The notes below the pieces were generated by a model. That model was not told the DNA's origin and did not search any database. It saw only the letters and a list, made by a program, of their open reading frames with translations. This document shows positions 44,778-53,547 of a DNA stretch of 64,000 nt, piece after piece; position 1 is the first letter of the stretch; each line of letters opens with the position of its first letter. Source of the DNA: Streptomyces sp. NBC_01478 (GTDB lineage Bacteria; Actinomycetota; Actinomycetes; Streptomycetales; Streptomycetaceae); contig NZ_CP109444.1 in the NCBI RefSeq assembly GCF_036227225.1, forward strand, positions 310,001 through 374,000, written 5' to 3'. The translations under genes were made by a program, and so were the position numbers.

Positions 44778-45137
44778 CGCCGGCCCCTCCCTCATGGAAT
44801 TGATTTCTGGCTCGCCGAGGAACCTATCGGAGCGACTTGATATTGCCGCCATTTATGCACCATGCGTTGACCATGAGCTCCATCCATAAAGAATCCGATG
44901 GTCGCGGCGAAGGTCCACGGCGTCCTGATCCGTCGGCCTTTTGGCAGCAAACTTACGGCCGGGCACGTGGCCGATGCGGCGATAGGGGGACCTGCATGTT
45001 GAATGCATGGCACGCGAATGGCGGCGATATTAACTCGCTCCGATAGCTTCATCGCCGAGCCAGAAATCAATTCCATGAGGGACGGGACGATGGCGCGCTA
45101 CAAGGCATCAAGCTCAAGCGATGCCGGCCTTCGCAGG
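44730..45137. repeat. Large imperfect inverted duplication at the divergent promoter
   Basis: Two arms, about 44730-44881 and 44988-45137, are inverted copies with roughly three quarters identity around a ~105-bp spacer. Blocks such as CGCTCCGATAG, GAGCCAGAAATCAATTCC and ATCAAGCTCA are the same in both. Each arm includes the untranslated leader, the ribosome site (GAGGGA-GGG) and the first dozen codons of its gene, so both operons start with related residues (RYETSSS and RYKASSS). Promoters of both operons must lie here; equal copies would allow one regulator to control both. I cannot place -10/-35 boxes with confidence. Confidence 0.8.
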
Positions 45138-46400
45138 AGGGACCCGGACGACCCCCTGCCGCAGCCGGCCGAAGACCTCGCCGTGCGTCCGCTCGACCGC
45201 GGACACCTCGAAGTCCCCCGGCGCACTCCGCTGCGGACTCCGCCGCCTGCCATTCCGTACGAACTCTTCGACTGCCTCCAGGTAAACCTCGCCGTGCTCG
45301 CCGACAGGTGGCATGGTGCCGGCACCCACCTGCGTCTCGGCGCGACACTGCACTTCGGTCCCGAGATCGGGGCCAACGGGTTGCCGACCGTGGAACGGAC
45401 CGTCGAGCAGCACCTTGCCGACGCGCAGAGCGCTCTCGGAATCGCCGTGCGCGCGCTGCACCGGACACCCGCGACGGCCGACATCCCGTCGACCGAGGGG
45501 TGTTACGTGGTGTCGGACGCCTATCACTTGCCGTGGGTGCCCTACTTCCGGCAGCGCCACATGGCGCACAGTTTCCTCGCCGAGGCCGACGGCACAGGCG
45601 ACGTGAACGTCGTGGACGGGTATCACAACGAAACCCCGTGGGGCAGCGCGCGCCCCGGGCTGTGGACCCTGCCTGCCCAGGACTTCATCGCCGCCGTGCC
45701 CAGCCCTGCTCTGATCGCCGAGCTCGCGCCCGCAGCCGAGGGGCCCGGCCCGGCTGCAGCCGCCCTTGATCTCGCGGGCCCTGAAGCCATTGACGCGTAC
45801 ATCGACGCCTATGCGCAGTACCCCGACCGAAACACGGCCCTCAGTCAACTCACCCTGGAAACCTGGTTCCTCGCCCGCTCCCGCAAGCTGCACGCCGCCT
45901 TCCGCGCAGAGTTCGGACCGTCTCCGGACAGCGCCGTCGACGCCCACCTGCGCGCCTGGGGCTCCCTCACCGAGCAGACCTACCTGGCCGTGCGCCGGGT
46001 CGAACGCGGCCGGACAGAGCCCCCGGCGCTGCTGCCCCGCCTCCGCGAGCAGTTGCACGCGGACAGCGTGGTCTTCGGCAACGCCCCGGCTGCGGGCGAT
46101 ATCGCCGAGTCGCCCTCCGCGGTGGGCGCCGGGCTGCGCGGCACTGTCGCCGGTGTGGCCGCGGCGGTGCTCGGCACCGAGGTCGAACCGCTCCTGAACG
46201 GGCAGTTCCTCAGCGATGTACCGCGGTTCAGCTCCTTCCGGATCGTGGAGATCGTCGAACGTCTGGAGGAGGAGCTGCACTTCGAGTTCGACGCTGAGGA
46301 CCTGGTGCCCGAGAACCTGCACGACATCGACGCCATCTGCGCAATCGTGCGGCGATCTCTGTACGCCGAGCCTGCGCCCGCTCACCTCGAAGAGGCCTGA
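45090..46400 (+). CDS. BtrH-like acyltransferase fused to a carrier domain
   Basis: 436 residues from ATG 45090 (site GAGGGACGGG). Residues ~50-215 resemble the butirosin BtrH N-terminal, papain/C39-like fold: a Cys in PYELFDCLQVNLAVLADRW, a His in HMAHSFLAEADG and an Asp in VNVVDGYHN would form the triad. BtrH moves an amino-acyl chain from an ACP to the antibiotic. The last ~75 residues are carrier-like (DVPRFSSFRIVEIVERLEEE), with Ser in SSF, so enzyme and carrier are one chain. The stop overlaps the ligase start. Likely task: accept an amino-acyl group from the ACP cassette and pass it on. Confidence 0.72.
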   Translation: MARYKASSSSDAGLRRRDPDDPLPQPAEDLAVRPLDRGHLEVPRRTPLRTPPPAIPYELFDCLQVNLAVLADRWHGAGTHLRLGATLHFGPEIGANGLPTVERTVEQHLADAQSALGIAVRALHRTPATADIPSTEGCYVVSDAYHLPWVPYFRQRHMAHSFLAEADGTGDVNVVDGYHNETPWGSARPGLWTLPAQDFIAAVPSPALIAELAPAAEGPGPAAAALDLAGPEAIDAYIDAYAQYPDRNTALSQLTLETWFLARSRKLHAAFRAEFGPSPDSAVDAHLRAWGSLTEQTYLAVRRVERGRTEPPALLPRLREQLHADSVVFGNAPAAGDIAESPSAVGAGLRGTVAGVAAAVLGTEVEPLLNGQFLSDVPRFSSFRIVEIVERLEEELHFEFDAEDLVPENLHDIDAICAIVRRSLYAEPAPAHLEEA

Positions 46401-47923
46401 TGACTACTCAGCCCCCTGCTGTGCTGCTGCCCGAACTGCTGGACGAGGCGGCTGTGCGCTGGCCGGACCGCCCCGCTGTGACTGGCCACGACCGCACCAT
46501 CACCTACCTGGAACTGGCCGCCGCGAGCCGACGCGTCGCGTACTGGCTGGGCGAACTGGGTCTGCGGCGTGGGCACCGGTTGCTGGTCAGCGCACAGGCA
46601 TCCACTACGGTGCCCGTTCTGGTCTACGCCGCCTCGCGCCTGGGCGTGGCATTCTCGCTGTTGCACGAGCAGGTACAGGGCGAGCATCTGGAGCACGTGC
46701 TCAACGACAGCGAACCCATGCTGATCGTCAGCGACTCCGTGCTCAACCAGGCGACGGCGGGGCAGCAGGGTGTGCGGGCCGAGGACCTCGCGACCGTGAC
46801 AGCACGCGCCTTCGACACCGAGGGCAAGGACGGGCCGATACCGACCGCGCCGCTCTCCGTGGACCCGGTCTGCCTGATCTACACCTCTGGCACGACCTCG
46901 CTTCCCAAAGCCGTCGTGAGCACCCACCAGCAGATGCTCTTCGCGGTACGGGCGATCCAACAAGAGCTGGGCTACCGTCCGGACGACGTGGTCTACAGTC
47001 CGCTCCCCCTTTCCTTCGACTACGGCCTCTACCAGCTTTTTCTGGGAACCTGCAGCGGAGCCCACGTGTGGCTGGGCCGGCCCGCGGAGGCAGGGCCACC
47101 GCTGCTGACCAACTTGCTGCGCTCGCGGGCCACCGTGCTCCCCGCGGTCCCCGCGGTCGCCGACACCCTGGCGCGACTGCTGCGACGCGCCGGCGATCGC
47201 AAGCTCTCCTTGCGCATGCTGACCAACACCGGTGCCGCGATGCCGCAGGACACGCTGGCCGTGCTGCGCGCGAGCCTCCCCGGACTCGACGTACACCTGA
47301 TGTTCGGGCTCACCGAGTGCAAGCGGGCCACCATCATGCCGGCGAACGGGGATCTGGCCAGGCCTGGTTCGAGCGGGCTGGCCCTGCCCGGCACCGAGGT
47401 CTTCGTCGTCGACGCCAAGGGTGGGCGTCTGCCGGCCGGCGAGATCGGCGAGATCGTGGTCCGTGGCCCGAACGTCATGTCCGGTTACTGGCGGCATTCC
47501 GAACTCAACGCCCACCGCTTCCCCAAAGCCGAGGGGCTGTTCCCCGAACTGCGTACCGGCGACTACGGCCGGCTCGACGAAGAAGGCTATTTGTACGTCG
47601 AAGGTCGACGCGACGACGTCTACAAAGAGAACGGCTTCCGTGTCAGCGTCATCGAGGTGGAGGCAGCGGCACGCCGTCTGCCCGCCGTCAGCTCGGCGGC
47701 CGTTCTGGCCCCGGACGGATCAACACCCGCCCGCCTGTTCGTGACCGTCACCGACGAGCTGAGCGCGGCAGACGTGCTCCGGGCGATGCGTCGGGTGATC
47801 GAGGAGTACAAGATTCCGCGCACCTGCCTCGTGCTGCCGGAGCTCCCTCTCACCGGGAACGGAAAGACCGACCGCAAGGCGCTGGCCGCCCTGGCGAACC
47901 AGGTGAACCATGTCCAGGGTTGA
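46400..47923 (+). CDS. AMP-forming amino/acyl ligase of the ACP cassette
   Basis: 507 residues, ANL fold: LIYTSGTTSLPKAVV (P-loop), FGLTECKRA, LRTGDYGRL, GRRDDVYKENGFRVS and GNGKTDRKAL with the catalytic Lys. It resembles the ligases that sit beside a PLP decarboxylase and an ACP, both in antibiotic clusters (VinN and BtrJ roles) and in exosortase-linked operons. It should activate an amino acid, most simply Asp, methyl-Asp or Glu through the side-chain carboxylate, and load the ACP at 49217. The substrate is inferred from the neighbours only. Confidence 0.82.
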   Translation: MTTQPPAVLLPELLDEAAVRWPDRPAVTGHDRTITYLELAAASRRVAYWLGELGLRRGHRLLVSAQASTTVPVLVYAASRLGVAFSLLHEQVQGEHLEHVLNDSEPMLIVSDSVLNQATAGQQGVRAEDLATVTARAFDTEGKDGPIPTAPLSVDPVCLIYTSGTTSLPKAVVSTHQQMLFAVRAIQQELGYRPDDVVYSPLPLSFDYGLYQLFLGTCSGAHVWLGRPAEAGPPLLTNLLRSRATVLPAVPAVADTLARLLRRAGDRKLSLRMLTNTGAAMPQDTLAVLRASLPGLDVHLMFGLTECKRATIMPANGDLARPGSSGLALPGTEVFVVDAKGGRLPAGEIGEIVVRGPNVMSGYWRHSELNAHRFPKAEGLFPELRTGDYGRLDEEGYLYVEGRRDDVYKENGFRVSVIEVEAAARRLPAVSSAAVLAPDGSTPARLFVTVTDELSAADVLRAMRRVIEEYKIPRTCLVLPELPLTGNGKTDRKALAALANQVNHVQG

Positions 47924-49217
47924 GGGTCAAGCAGGTGTGCTGCCCGTTCCGCCGGCCGATCTGGAGGGCGTCCCCACACCCGCGTACATCTACGACATCG
48001 CGGAAGTGCGCCGCAACCACCATCGGCTGCGCGCAGCCCTGCCGGACCGGACCGGCCTGTTCTACTCGCTGAAGGCGAACCCGCACCCGGCGCTGCTGAC
48101 CACGCTGCGCGCGTGCGGCACACGGCCGGAAGTCTGCTCGACCGGCGAACTGGACGCGGCGCTCGGCGCGGACTGGGACCCCGCCGACGTGCTGTACACG
48201 GGGCCCGGAAAGAGCGATGCCGAGATCCGGGACGCCCTCACCCGCGGTGTGCGGCTGTTCTCCGTCGACTCGCCTTATGCGATCGAGCAGTTGGACAGGC
48301 TCGCCGCCGAGTTCGATGTCACTGCCCGCTGCCTGCTGCGGATCAACGACGACCAGCCGGTCCCCGGCCAGGGCCTGGTCATGACCGGCGTCGCCTCGCA
48401 GTTCGGCGCGGACACGGGCTGGGTGATGGCCGAGCCGGAACGGTTCACGGACCGGCCCAGGGCCGAAGTCGTGGGACTGCATCTGTACATGGGGACGAAC
48501 CTCACCGATGTCGACTCCCTGTACGGCCAGTTCCAGCGCTCCCTGGCCACCGCTCGGCGGTTGACCGAACTGCTCGCCGAACACGGCGTACGGTTGCGCG
48601 TCCTGGACCTGGGCGGCGGATTCGGCGCACCGTTCGCCAAGGAGGGCGAGGCCGTCGACCTCACCGCGCTCCGCCCCCGCCTGCAGGAGCTCTTCGACGA
48701 GGAGATCCCCGGTTGGCGCGACGGGGCGCCGAAAGTGGTGTTCGAGTCGGGCCGCTACCTCGTCGGCACCGCCGGCACGCTGGTGACCCCCGTCCTGGAT
48801 GTGAAGCGCTCCCAGGGCAGGGACATCGTCGTTCTCGCCTCCGGCATCCACCATCTCGGCGGGATGTCCGGACTGCGCCGACTCCCGGTGCTCGCTCCGC
48901 ACGTGGTGCGCACCGCCGCCGGGTCCGACTCGGGCCCCGGGCTGGACGCCATCGTGGTGGGGCCGCTGTGCACCCCGCTCGACACCTGGGCACGCGGTGC
49001 GAAGCTGCCCGCCCTCAGCCCGGGTGATCTGGTCGCCGTACCCAATGTCGGCGCCTACGGGCTCTACGCCAGCCTCATCGGCTTCCTCGGCCACGCGCTT
49101 CCCGCGGAGGCCGTGGTCGACAGCGACCGGCCCGGCACCGCCCCGGTGACGACCCGTGTGTCACTGACCCGCGCCCCTGTTTCCGCAGCGTCCGATCCCA
49201 CCACTGGAGTGAACTGA
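47910..49217 (+). CDS. PLP-dependent fold-III decarboxylase (BtrK/VinO-like)
   Basis: 435 residues. The PLP Lys is in FYSLKANPHP (~residue 53). The phosphate loop DLGGGFG, the second-domain ESGRYLVG, and GPLCTPLD and NVGAYG near the end match ornithine/diaminopimelate decarboxylase-type enzymes. Its place between an AMP ligase and an ACP is that of BtrK (glutamyl-ACP to GABA-ACP) and VinO (3-methylaspartyl-ACP to 3-aminoisobutyryl-ACP). The likely reaction is therefore alpha-decarboxylation of an ACP-bound acidic amino acid, giving a beta- or gamma-aminoacyl-ACP. Confidence 0.85.
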   Translation: MSRVEGQAGVLPVPPADLEGVPTPAYIYDIAEVRRNHHRLRAALPDRTGLFYSLKANPHPALLTTLRACGTRPEVCSTGELDAALGADWDPADVLYTGPGKSDAEIRDALTRGVRLFSVDSPYAIEQLDRLAAEFDVTARCLLRINDDQPVPGQGLVMTGVASQFGADTGWVMAEPERFTDRPRAEVVGLHLYMGTNLTDVDSLYGQFQRSLATARRLTELLAEHGVRLRVLDLGGGFGAPFAKEGEAVDLTALRPRLQELFDEEIPGWRDGAPKVVFESGRYLVGTAGTLVTPVLDVKRSQGRDIVVLASGIHHLGGMSGLRRLPVLAPHVVRTAAGSDSGPGLDAIVVGPLCTPLDTWARGAKLPALSPGDLVAVPNVGAYGLYASLIGFLGHALPAEAVVDSDRPGTAPVTTRVSLTRAPVSAASDPTTGVN

Positions 49218-49474
49218 TGGACCCCCGCTTCACCGAACTGCTCACCCCCTTCCTCAAGTTCCTCGGCGACCAGGAGATAACCGCCGAGACCCCCTTGCGG
49301 GAGCAGGGTCTGGACTCGATGCAAGCCATCGAACTGCTCTTCGCCATCGAGGACACCTTCACCGTGGTGCTGCCCGATGAAGACATGAACGACGCCACCT
49401 TCGCCACCGCCGGCAGCCTTTGGAACGTGATCAGCGCGGCCTCGGAAGCGGGCCGGGCGGCGAACGTCCGATGA
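49217..49474 (+). CDS. Discrete acyl carrier protein of the decarboxylase cassette
   Basis: 85 residues, with the phosphopantetheine Ser in LREQGLDSMQAIELLFAIED. The start overlaps the decarboxylase stop (TGATG). It is the expected platform for ligase loading, decarboxylation and perhaps flavoprotein oxidation. It differs from the FkbJ-like ACP of the other operon in its Ser motif (LDSMQ against WTSLK). Confidence 0.9.
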   Translation: MDPRFTELLTPFLKFLGDQEITAETPLREQGLDSMQAIELLFAIEDTFTVVLPDEDMNDATFATAGSLWNVISAASEAGRAANVR

Positions 49475-49505
49475 CCGGCCACGCCCGCCGAACCAAGGAG
49501 CGCAC

Positions 49506-50705
49506 ATGAACGCGATCGCAGCTGAACCTGCGGTCGTCTCGGATCCGCTTGCGCCCGGGCAGTTGGCCGGGCTGACCGACCGGGTCACCGCCGTGTCCGC
49601 CGAGCACCTGGACCGGACCGACCGCGACGCCGTCTTCCCCGTCGAAGCGCTGGACGAAATGCGCCGCTCCGGGCTACTGGGTTTGCTTGTGCCGGTCGAG
49701 TACGGCGGGCTCGGCGGCGGCATCCGGGACATGGTCGAAGCGTGCACGTCACTCGGACGTGTCGACATGTCCGTGGCGATGATCTTCGCCATGCACTGCC
49801 AGCAAGTCGCAGCGGTAGTGAGCTACGGCACCGAGCGGCTGCGCACCGAGCTGCTGCCCCGGATCGCCAACGGCAAGATCTACCTCGCCTCGGTCACCAC
49901 CGAGGCCGGCAAGGGCGGCCACCTGCTCACAGCCGAGGCGGCCCTCGACGCCACAGGCGACGAACTGGACGTCGATCGGTTCGCGCCCATCGTCACCGGC
50001 GGCGCGCACGCCGACGGCTTCCTGGTGACCATGCTCGCGCCGGGCGCCACGTCGCCGAGTCAGGTGTCCCTCGTCTACGCGCACCGCGACCAGCTCACCA
50101 TCGAGCAGACCGGCGACTGGCAGCCGCTGGGCATGCGGGCCAGCCACAGCGTCGCGCTGCGCCTGCGCGGCAGGGTGCCGGAGCACCACGTGGTCGGCGT
50201 ACAGGGCGACTTCCGGGCCATCGTCACCTCGGTGTTCGGCCCGATGGCGCACCTGAGCTGGTCGGCGTCCTGGCTGGGCACCGCGGCCGGCGCGCTCTCC
50301 CGAGTACTGCGGATGCTGCGCTCGCCGGAGAACCGCAACCGGGTCGACCTCGGCTCCGAGCTGCTCCTGACCAGGCTGTCCCAGGCACGCAGGCGTCTGG
50401 ACACCGTGCACGCCCTACTCGCGCAGACGGAGCGGACTGTCAGCCGGAGCCCCGATCTGAGCCTGCCGAAGATCCAGCTACAACTGAACGCGCTCAAGAT
50501 CACGGCCGCCGAGGAGTGCTTCGCGGTCGTCGACGGCCTCATCGACGCGGTCGGCATGCGGCACGGCTATCTCAAGGGCTCCCCGACCCGCCTCGAACAC
50601 GCGCTACGGGACCTGCGCTCCGCGTCCTTGAACTACAGCAACGACCGCCTGCACCTGGCGGACGGCAAGCTCGCCCTCCTCGATCCCGAGGTGCGGTTTG
50701 TCTGA
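49506..50705 (+). CDS. Acyl-CoA-dehydrogenase-fold flavoprotein lacking the catalytic Glu
   Basis: 399 residues with the three-part fold: helical N-domain (LGLLVPVEYGGLGG), beta domain (LASVTTEAGKGGHLL) and C-terminal helices (ALRDLRSASLNYSND). At the usual MCAD catalytic-base position (YEG) the sequence is LNYSND, and the IVD-type position (helix G, ERL) is also without Glu (MAHLSWSASW). This points to a class D flavin monooxygenase (for example N-hydroxylases such as VlmH or KijD3) rather than a dehydrogenase. The flavin reductase at 55123 would then be its partner. AAGGAG precedes the start. Confidence 0.78.
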   Translation: MNAIAAEPAVVSDPLAPGQLAGLTDRVTAVSAEHLDRTDRDAVFPVEALDEMRRSGLLGLLVPVEYGGLGGGIRDMVEACTSLGRVDMSVAMIFAMHCQQVAAVVSYGTERLRTELLPRIANGKIYLASVTTEAGKGGHLLTAEAALDATGDELDVDRFAPIVTGGAHADGFLVTMLAPGATSPSQVSLVYAHRDQLTIEQTGDWQPLGMRASHSVALRLRGRVPEHHVVGVQGDFRAIVTSVFGPMAHLSWSASWLGTAAGALSRVLRMLRSPENRNRVDLGSELLLTRLSQARRRLDTVHALLAQTERTVSRSPDLSLPKIQLQLNALKITAAEECFAVVDGLIDAVGMRHGYLKGSPTRLEHALRDLRSASLNYSNDRLHLADGKLALLDPEVRFV

Positions 50706-51861
50706 CCTGGCATCCGCTTCCCAAGAGGCATCGTCGGCCGGCTACCAGAAGCTGGTCTCGCAAGCGCTGGAGAGTCTTCCGGTCAGCGCTCCGGCAACCG
50801 CCGTGTGGCGAACGCTCGGGGCAGCCGGCGCCTTGCGCGCGCTGTACGGGAGCAGCAACACCCTGGGCCCGGTCGCGGACCCGGCACGCCTGGGCGCTCT
50901 GCTCCGGGCCGTCGACGCCCGCGGAGACAACGGAGCGACGCTCAGCGTGCTGGTTCAGGCGGCCAGCGCACTGCCGGTCCTCGGCTCCGGCCGGTCCGGC
51001 CCTGTGCCGTCCGCACCTTCTCCCGTCGCAGCCGCCTACGAACAGACCTTGGCGGGGACCACCCAGGTGGCGCTCGCCGCCACTGACGAGGCGGCCGCGG
51101 GCTCCGATCTCAGCGGACTCGGCACAGAGGTGCGGATCGAAGGCGACGAGCTGGTGGTCCACGGCGGCAAGCGCTGGGTGACCAACGCCGGTAGCGCCGA
51201 ATACCTGCTGGTCCTGGGCCGGCACCGCCCCGGCCGACATTTCACCAACTTCAGCTGGGTCCTGGTACCGGCGAAGACGGCAGGCGTGACGGTAAGAGCC
51301 GCAGCGACCCACCTGCTCGCGAACTCGGCGACCGGGCACATCGGGTTCGACTCGGTGCGCCTGCCGGCTGATCACCTGGTCGGCAGAAACGGTCGCGGCA
51401 TGACCGTATTCGCCCGGCACATGAGCACGGAGCGGCTCGCCGGGGCACAGTGGGCCGTCGCGCTCACCAGCCGGGTGCTCGCGGACACCCGCGAGCGCCT
51501 TCGACAGCGGACCGTCGACGGAGAGCCTCTGTGGCACAACGCGGTCGTTCGCCAGGGCTTCGCCGAGTGCCTGGTACGCGTTGCCCAGCTACGTGCGCTG
51601 TGCGACAGCCTCGCCGAGACGGCAGTGAAAGGGCAGAACCTGTCGGCCGGGGCCCTGTTGAAGTCCGCCGTCGGACTGACGGTCGACACCGTGCTCGCCC
51701 GGTGCACCCAACTTCAGGGAGCGGACGGCTTCGCCGCGGGCGGTGCTCAGGGCATCCGCGCGGAAGCCGGCGTCCTCGGTATCGGCGGGGGCGTGACCGA
51801 GTTGATGCTCGCCGGTGTGGCCGACATGTCCGAACAGCTCCTGGCGGAGCTACGGGCATGA
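50698..51861 (+). CDS. Second acyl-CoA-dehydrogenase-fold flavoprotein
   Basis: 387 residues. Flavin-binding ALAATDEAAAGSDLSG, KRWVTNAGSAEYLLVLGR, helix G RHMSTERLAGAQW and the tail GVLGIGGGVTELM are visible. The Glu in STERL falls where isovaleryl-CoA dehydrogenase keeps its base, so this enzyme may be a true alpha,beta-dehydrogenase acting on the aminoacyl-ACP. The N-terminus is shorter than in the family and lacks a normal start; I chose TTG 50698 behind GAGGTG, which overlaps the previous gene by eight bases. The stop overlaps the PPTase start (ATGA). Confidence 0.82.
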   Translation: MSDLASASQEASSAGYQKLVSQALESLPVSAPATAVWRTLGAAGALRALYGSSNTLGPVADPARLGALLRAVDARGDNGATLSVLVQAASALPVLGSGRSGPVPSAPSPVAAAYEQTLAGTTQVALAATDEAAAGSDLSGLGTEVRIEGDELVVHGGKRWVTNAGSAEYLLVLGRHRPGRHFTNFSWVLVPAKTAGVTVRAAATHLLANSATGHIGFDSVRLPADHLVGRNGRGMTVFARHMSTERLAGAQWAVALTSRVLADTRERLRQRTVDGEPLWHNAVVRQGFAECLVRVAQLRALCDSLAETAVKGQNLSAGALLKSAVGLTVDTVLARCTQLQGADGFAAGGAQGIRAEAGVLGIGGGVTELMLAGVADMSEQLLAELRA

Positions 51862-52583
51862 CAGCGACAGGACCGGCCGAGGAGTCCGCAAGCATGTCGA
51901 TGCGAACCGAGAAGCCCGGTGGCCAGTACGAGATCACAGACGGGGTGTGGGTCCTGTGCCGCTCCGATCGGACGGCGACGGACACGGCGAAACCCCACCG
52001 GGACGATCTCGCCCAAGCGGAGGGCCTTCCGGCGTGGCGAGCCAAGGAGTTCCTGGCGGGGCGAGCCACCCTGCGCCGACTCATCCGCGAGGTGCGCCCC
52101 GACCTGGCGGACACGGCGGTCCGCACCGACGCACAGGGACGCCCCTGCCTGGTCGGACATCCGGACGTCGGCGTGAGCATCTCCCACGACGGCGGCCTCA
52201 GCGCCGCGGCCGTGGCACCGGGCCGCCGTGTCGGCGTCGACGTGCAACTCCCGCCCGACGAACCGTCCGAAGCCATCCTCCGGCGCTGTCTGAAGCAGCA
52301 CGCCGCACAAGTCGAGGAGCTGCCCGCACCGGAGCGGGCCCTCGAACTCGCCTGGGTCTGGACCGTCCAGGAGGCGTGCGTCAAAGCGGCGGGCACTGGT
52401 CTCGCCGGCCGCCCCTGGACCATCGCCGTGACGCCGGGCCACCGTCACGGCCGCTGGGGCCGGTACCGGTGGACCAGTCTGCGCGACAGCTCCCTGATCC
52501 CGCTCAGCTGTGCCTTCACCCCTCGCGACGACCCCGATGCCAGGGGCCGGAGCAACGCCCTGCCCGCCGACCCGGAGTGCTGA
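51858..52583 (+). CDS. Sfp-type 4'-phosphopantetheinyl transferase
   Basis: 241 residues. It has the conserved GVDVQ (Mg2+-binding Asp) at ~residue 125 and WTVQEACVKAAGTGL (WxxKEAxxK form) at ~170, plus VSISHDGG. It converts apo carrier domains to holo form using CoA. A dedicated copy in the operon fits the many carrier domains of the cluster. The start overlaps the preceding stop. Confidence 0.9.
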   Translation: MTATGPAEESASMSMRTEKPGGQYEITDGVWVLCRSDRTATDTAKPHRDDLAQAEGLPAWRAKEFLAGRATLRRLIREVRPDLADTAVRTDAQGRPCLVGHPDVGVSISHDGGLSAAAVAPGRRVGVDVQLPPDEPSEAILRRCLKQHAAQVEELPAPERALELAWVWTVQEACVKAAGTGLAGRPWTIAVTPGHRHGRWGRYRWTSLRDSSLIPLSCAFTPRDDPDARGRSNALPADPEC

Positions 52584-52584
52584 T

Positions 52585-53547
52585 GTGCTTGACGCCCTAG
52601 CGAAACCACCCCAGTTGAGCTGCTACACGACCGGCCTGATCTGCTATCTGGCATCGGAGATCCCCACCGTGACGCGCCGTTTCGCCAAGGCGACACGGTT
52701 GGCGGTGCGCACCGATCTGCCCGCGAGCGAGCTGGCCTTCTCCCACCACACCCGGATCGACATCACCGCGGACGGCGAAGAGCTGGCCTATCGAGGCGCC
52801 CCCGACTGGGGAACGGCCCAGGAAGGGCTGCTCGCGGAACTGAACACTCAAGGCCAGGTGTTGGTTGTCGCCAACACCGAGCACATTGAGTGGGCACCAG
52901 GATTCGGTCGGGCCGCAGCCCCGCACTGGATCTTGATCCGCGGGCGGCGCAACGGCTCCTGGAAGGTGGCCGACCACTTCGCCGCGCTCACCCCGCACGG
53001 CGAACAGGAGCCGTTCCTGGGATGGCTGGACGACGCCGAACTCGCGCGGGCCCTGGCGCCGGTCAAGGAGTTCGGGCCCGAGGTGGCCCGCCGGGACCGC
53101 ATGGCCCTCGGCTGGGCCACGGCCGTTCCGCCCATGAGCCACCACCGCTGGCTTGTCCGCACCCGGGGCGACCGCGGGCCCGCGCAAGAGCCGCATGACG
53201 GCGCACCGGACGACGGACAGTGGCTGCTCGAACCGGTAGCGGTGCTGTCCCACATCCTCGCGACAATGCTCGCGGACCCCGTGGCGGCCGCTCGCTACAC
53301 GGACGACTTGTGGGCCGCCGCACGCCACTACGCGCACCGGAACGCGGTCCTGGTCTCAGAAGGCTCGCTGGATCCCGAAGCGGCCGCTTCCGAGACCACA
53401 GCCTGGCAAGAACTCCCCAAGATACTGCGCATCGCAGCCCTGTCCGCGGCGCGCGGCCGACCGCGGACCGGTCTGGTCGAGGAGGCGTTCACCGATCTGA
53501 TCCGTGCCACCGAGAAATCGAGCGCCGTCGTACCCAGCGAAGGATGA
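52585..53547 (+). CDS. Second BtrH-like papain-fold acyltransferase
   Basis: 320 residues from GTG 52585 (GGAG eight bases upstream). A Cys near the N-terminus ([19 protein letters not shown]), a His in [13 protein letters not shown] and an Asp in KVADHFAAL form a C-H-D set spaced as in BtrH and C39-like enzymes; the C-terminal half is helical. Unlike the protein at 45090 it has no carrier domain. I infer transfer of an aminoacyl group between carriers or to a final acceptor. Peptidase activity (removing a protecting aminoacyl group, the job of the unrelated VinJ) is an alternative. Confidence 0.6.
   Translation: MLDALAKPPQLSCYTTGLICYLASEIPTVTRRFAKATRLAVRTDLPASELAFSHHTRIDITADGEELAYRGAPDWGTAQEGLLAELNTQGQVLVVANTEHIEWAPGFGRAAAPHWILIRGRRNGSWKVADHFAALTPHGEQEPFLGWLDDAELARALAPVKEFGPEVARRDRMALGWATAVPPMSHHRWLVRTRGDRGPAQEPHDGAPDDGQWLLEPVAVLSHILATMLADPVAAARYTDDLWAAARHYAHRNAVLVSEGSLDPEAAASETTAWQELPKILRIAALSAARGRPRTGLVEEAFTDLIRATEKSSAVVPSEG

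Noticed and set aside
44778..44852. N-terminal extension of the PKS to the ATG at 44852
   Set aside because: The inverted copy at the other operon differs here mainly by amino-acid-changing substitutions, codon use is AT-rich, and the ribosome site lies just before 44777.
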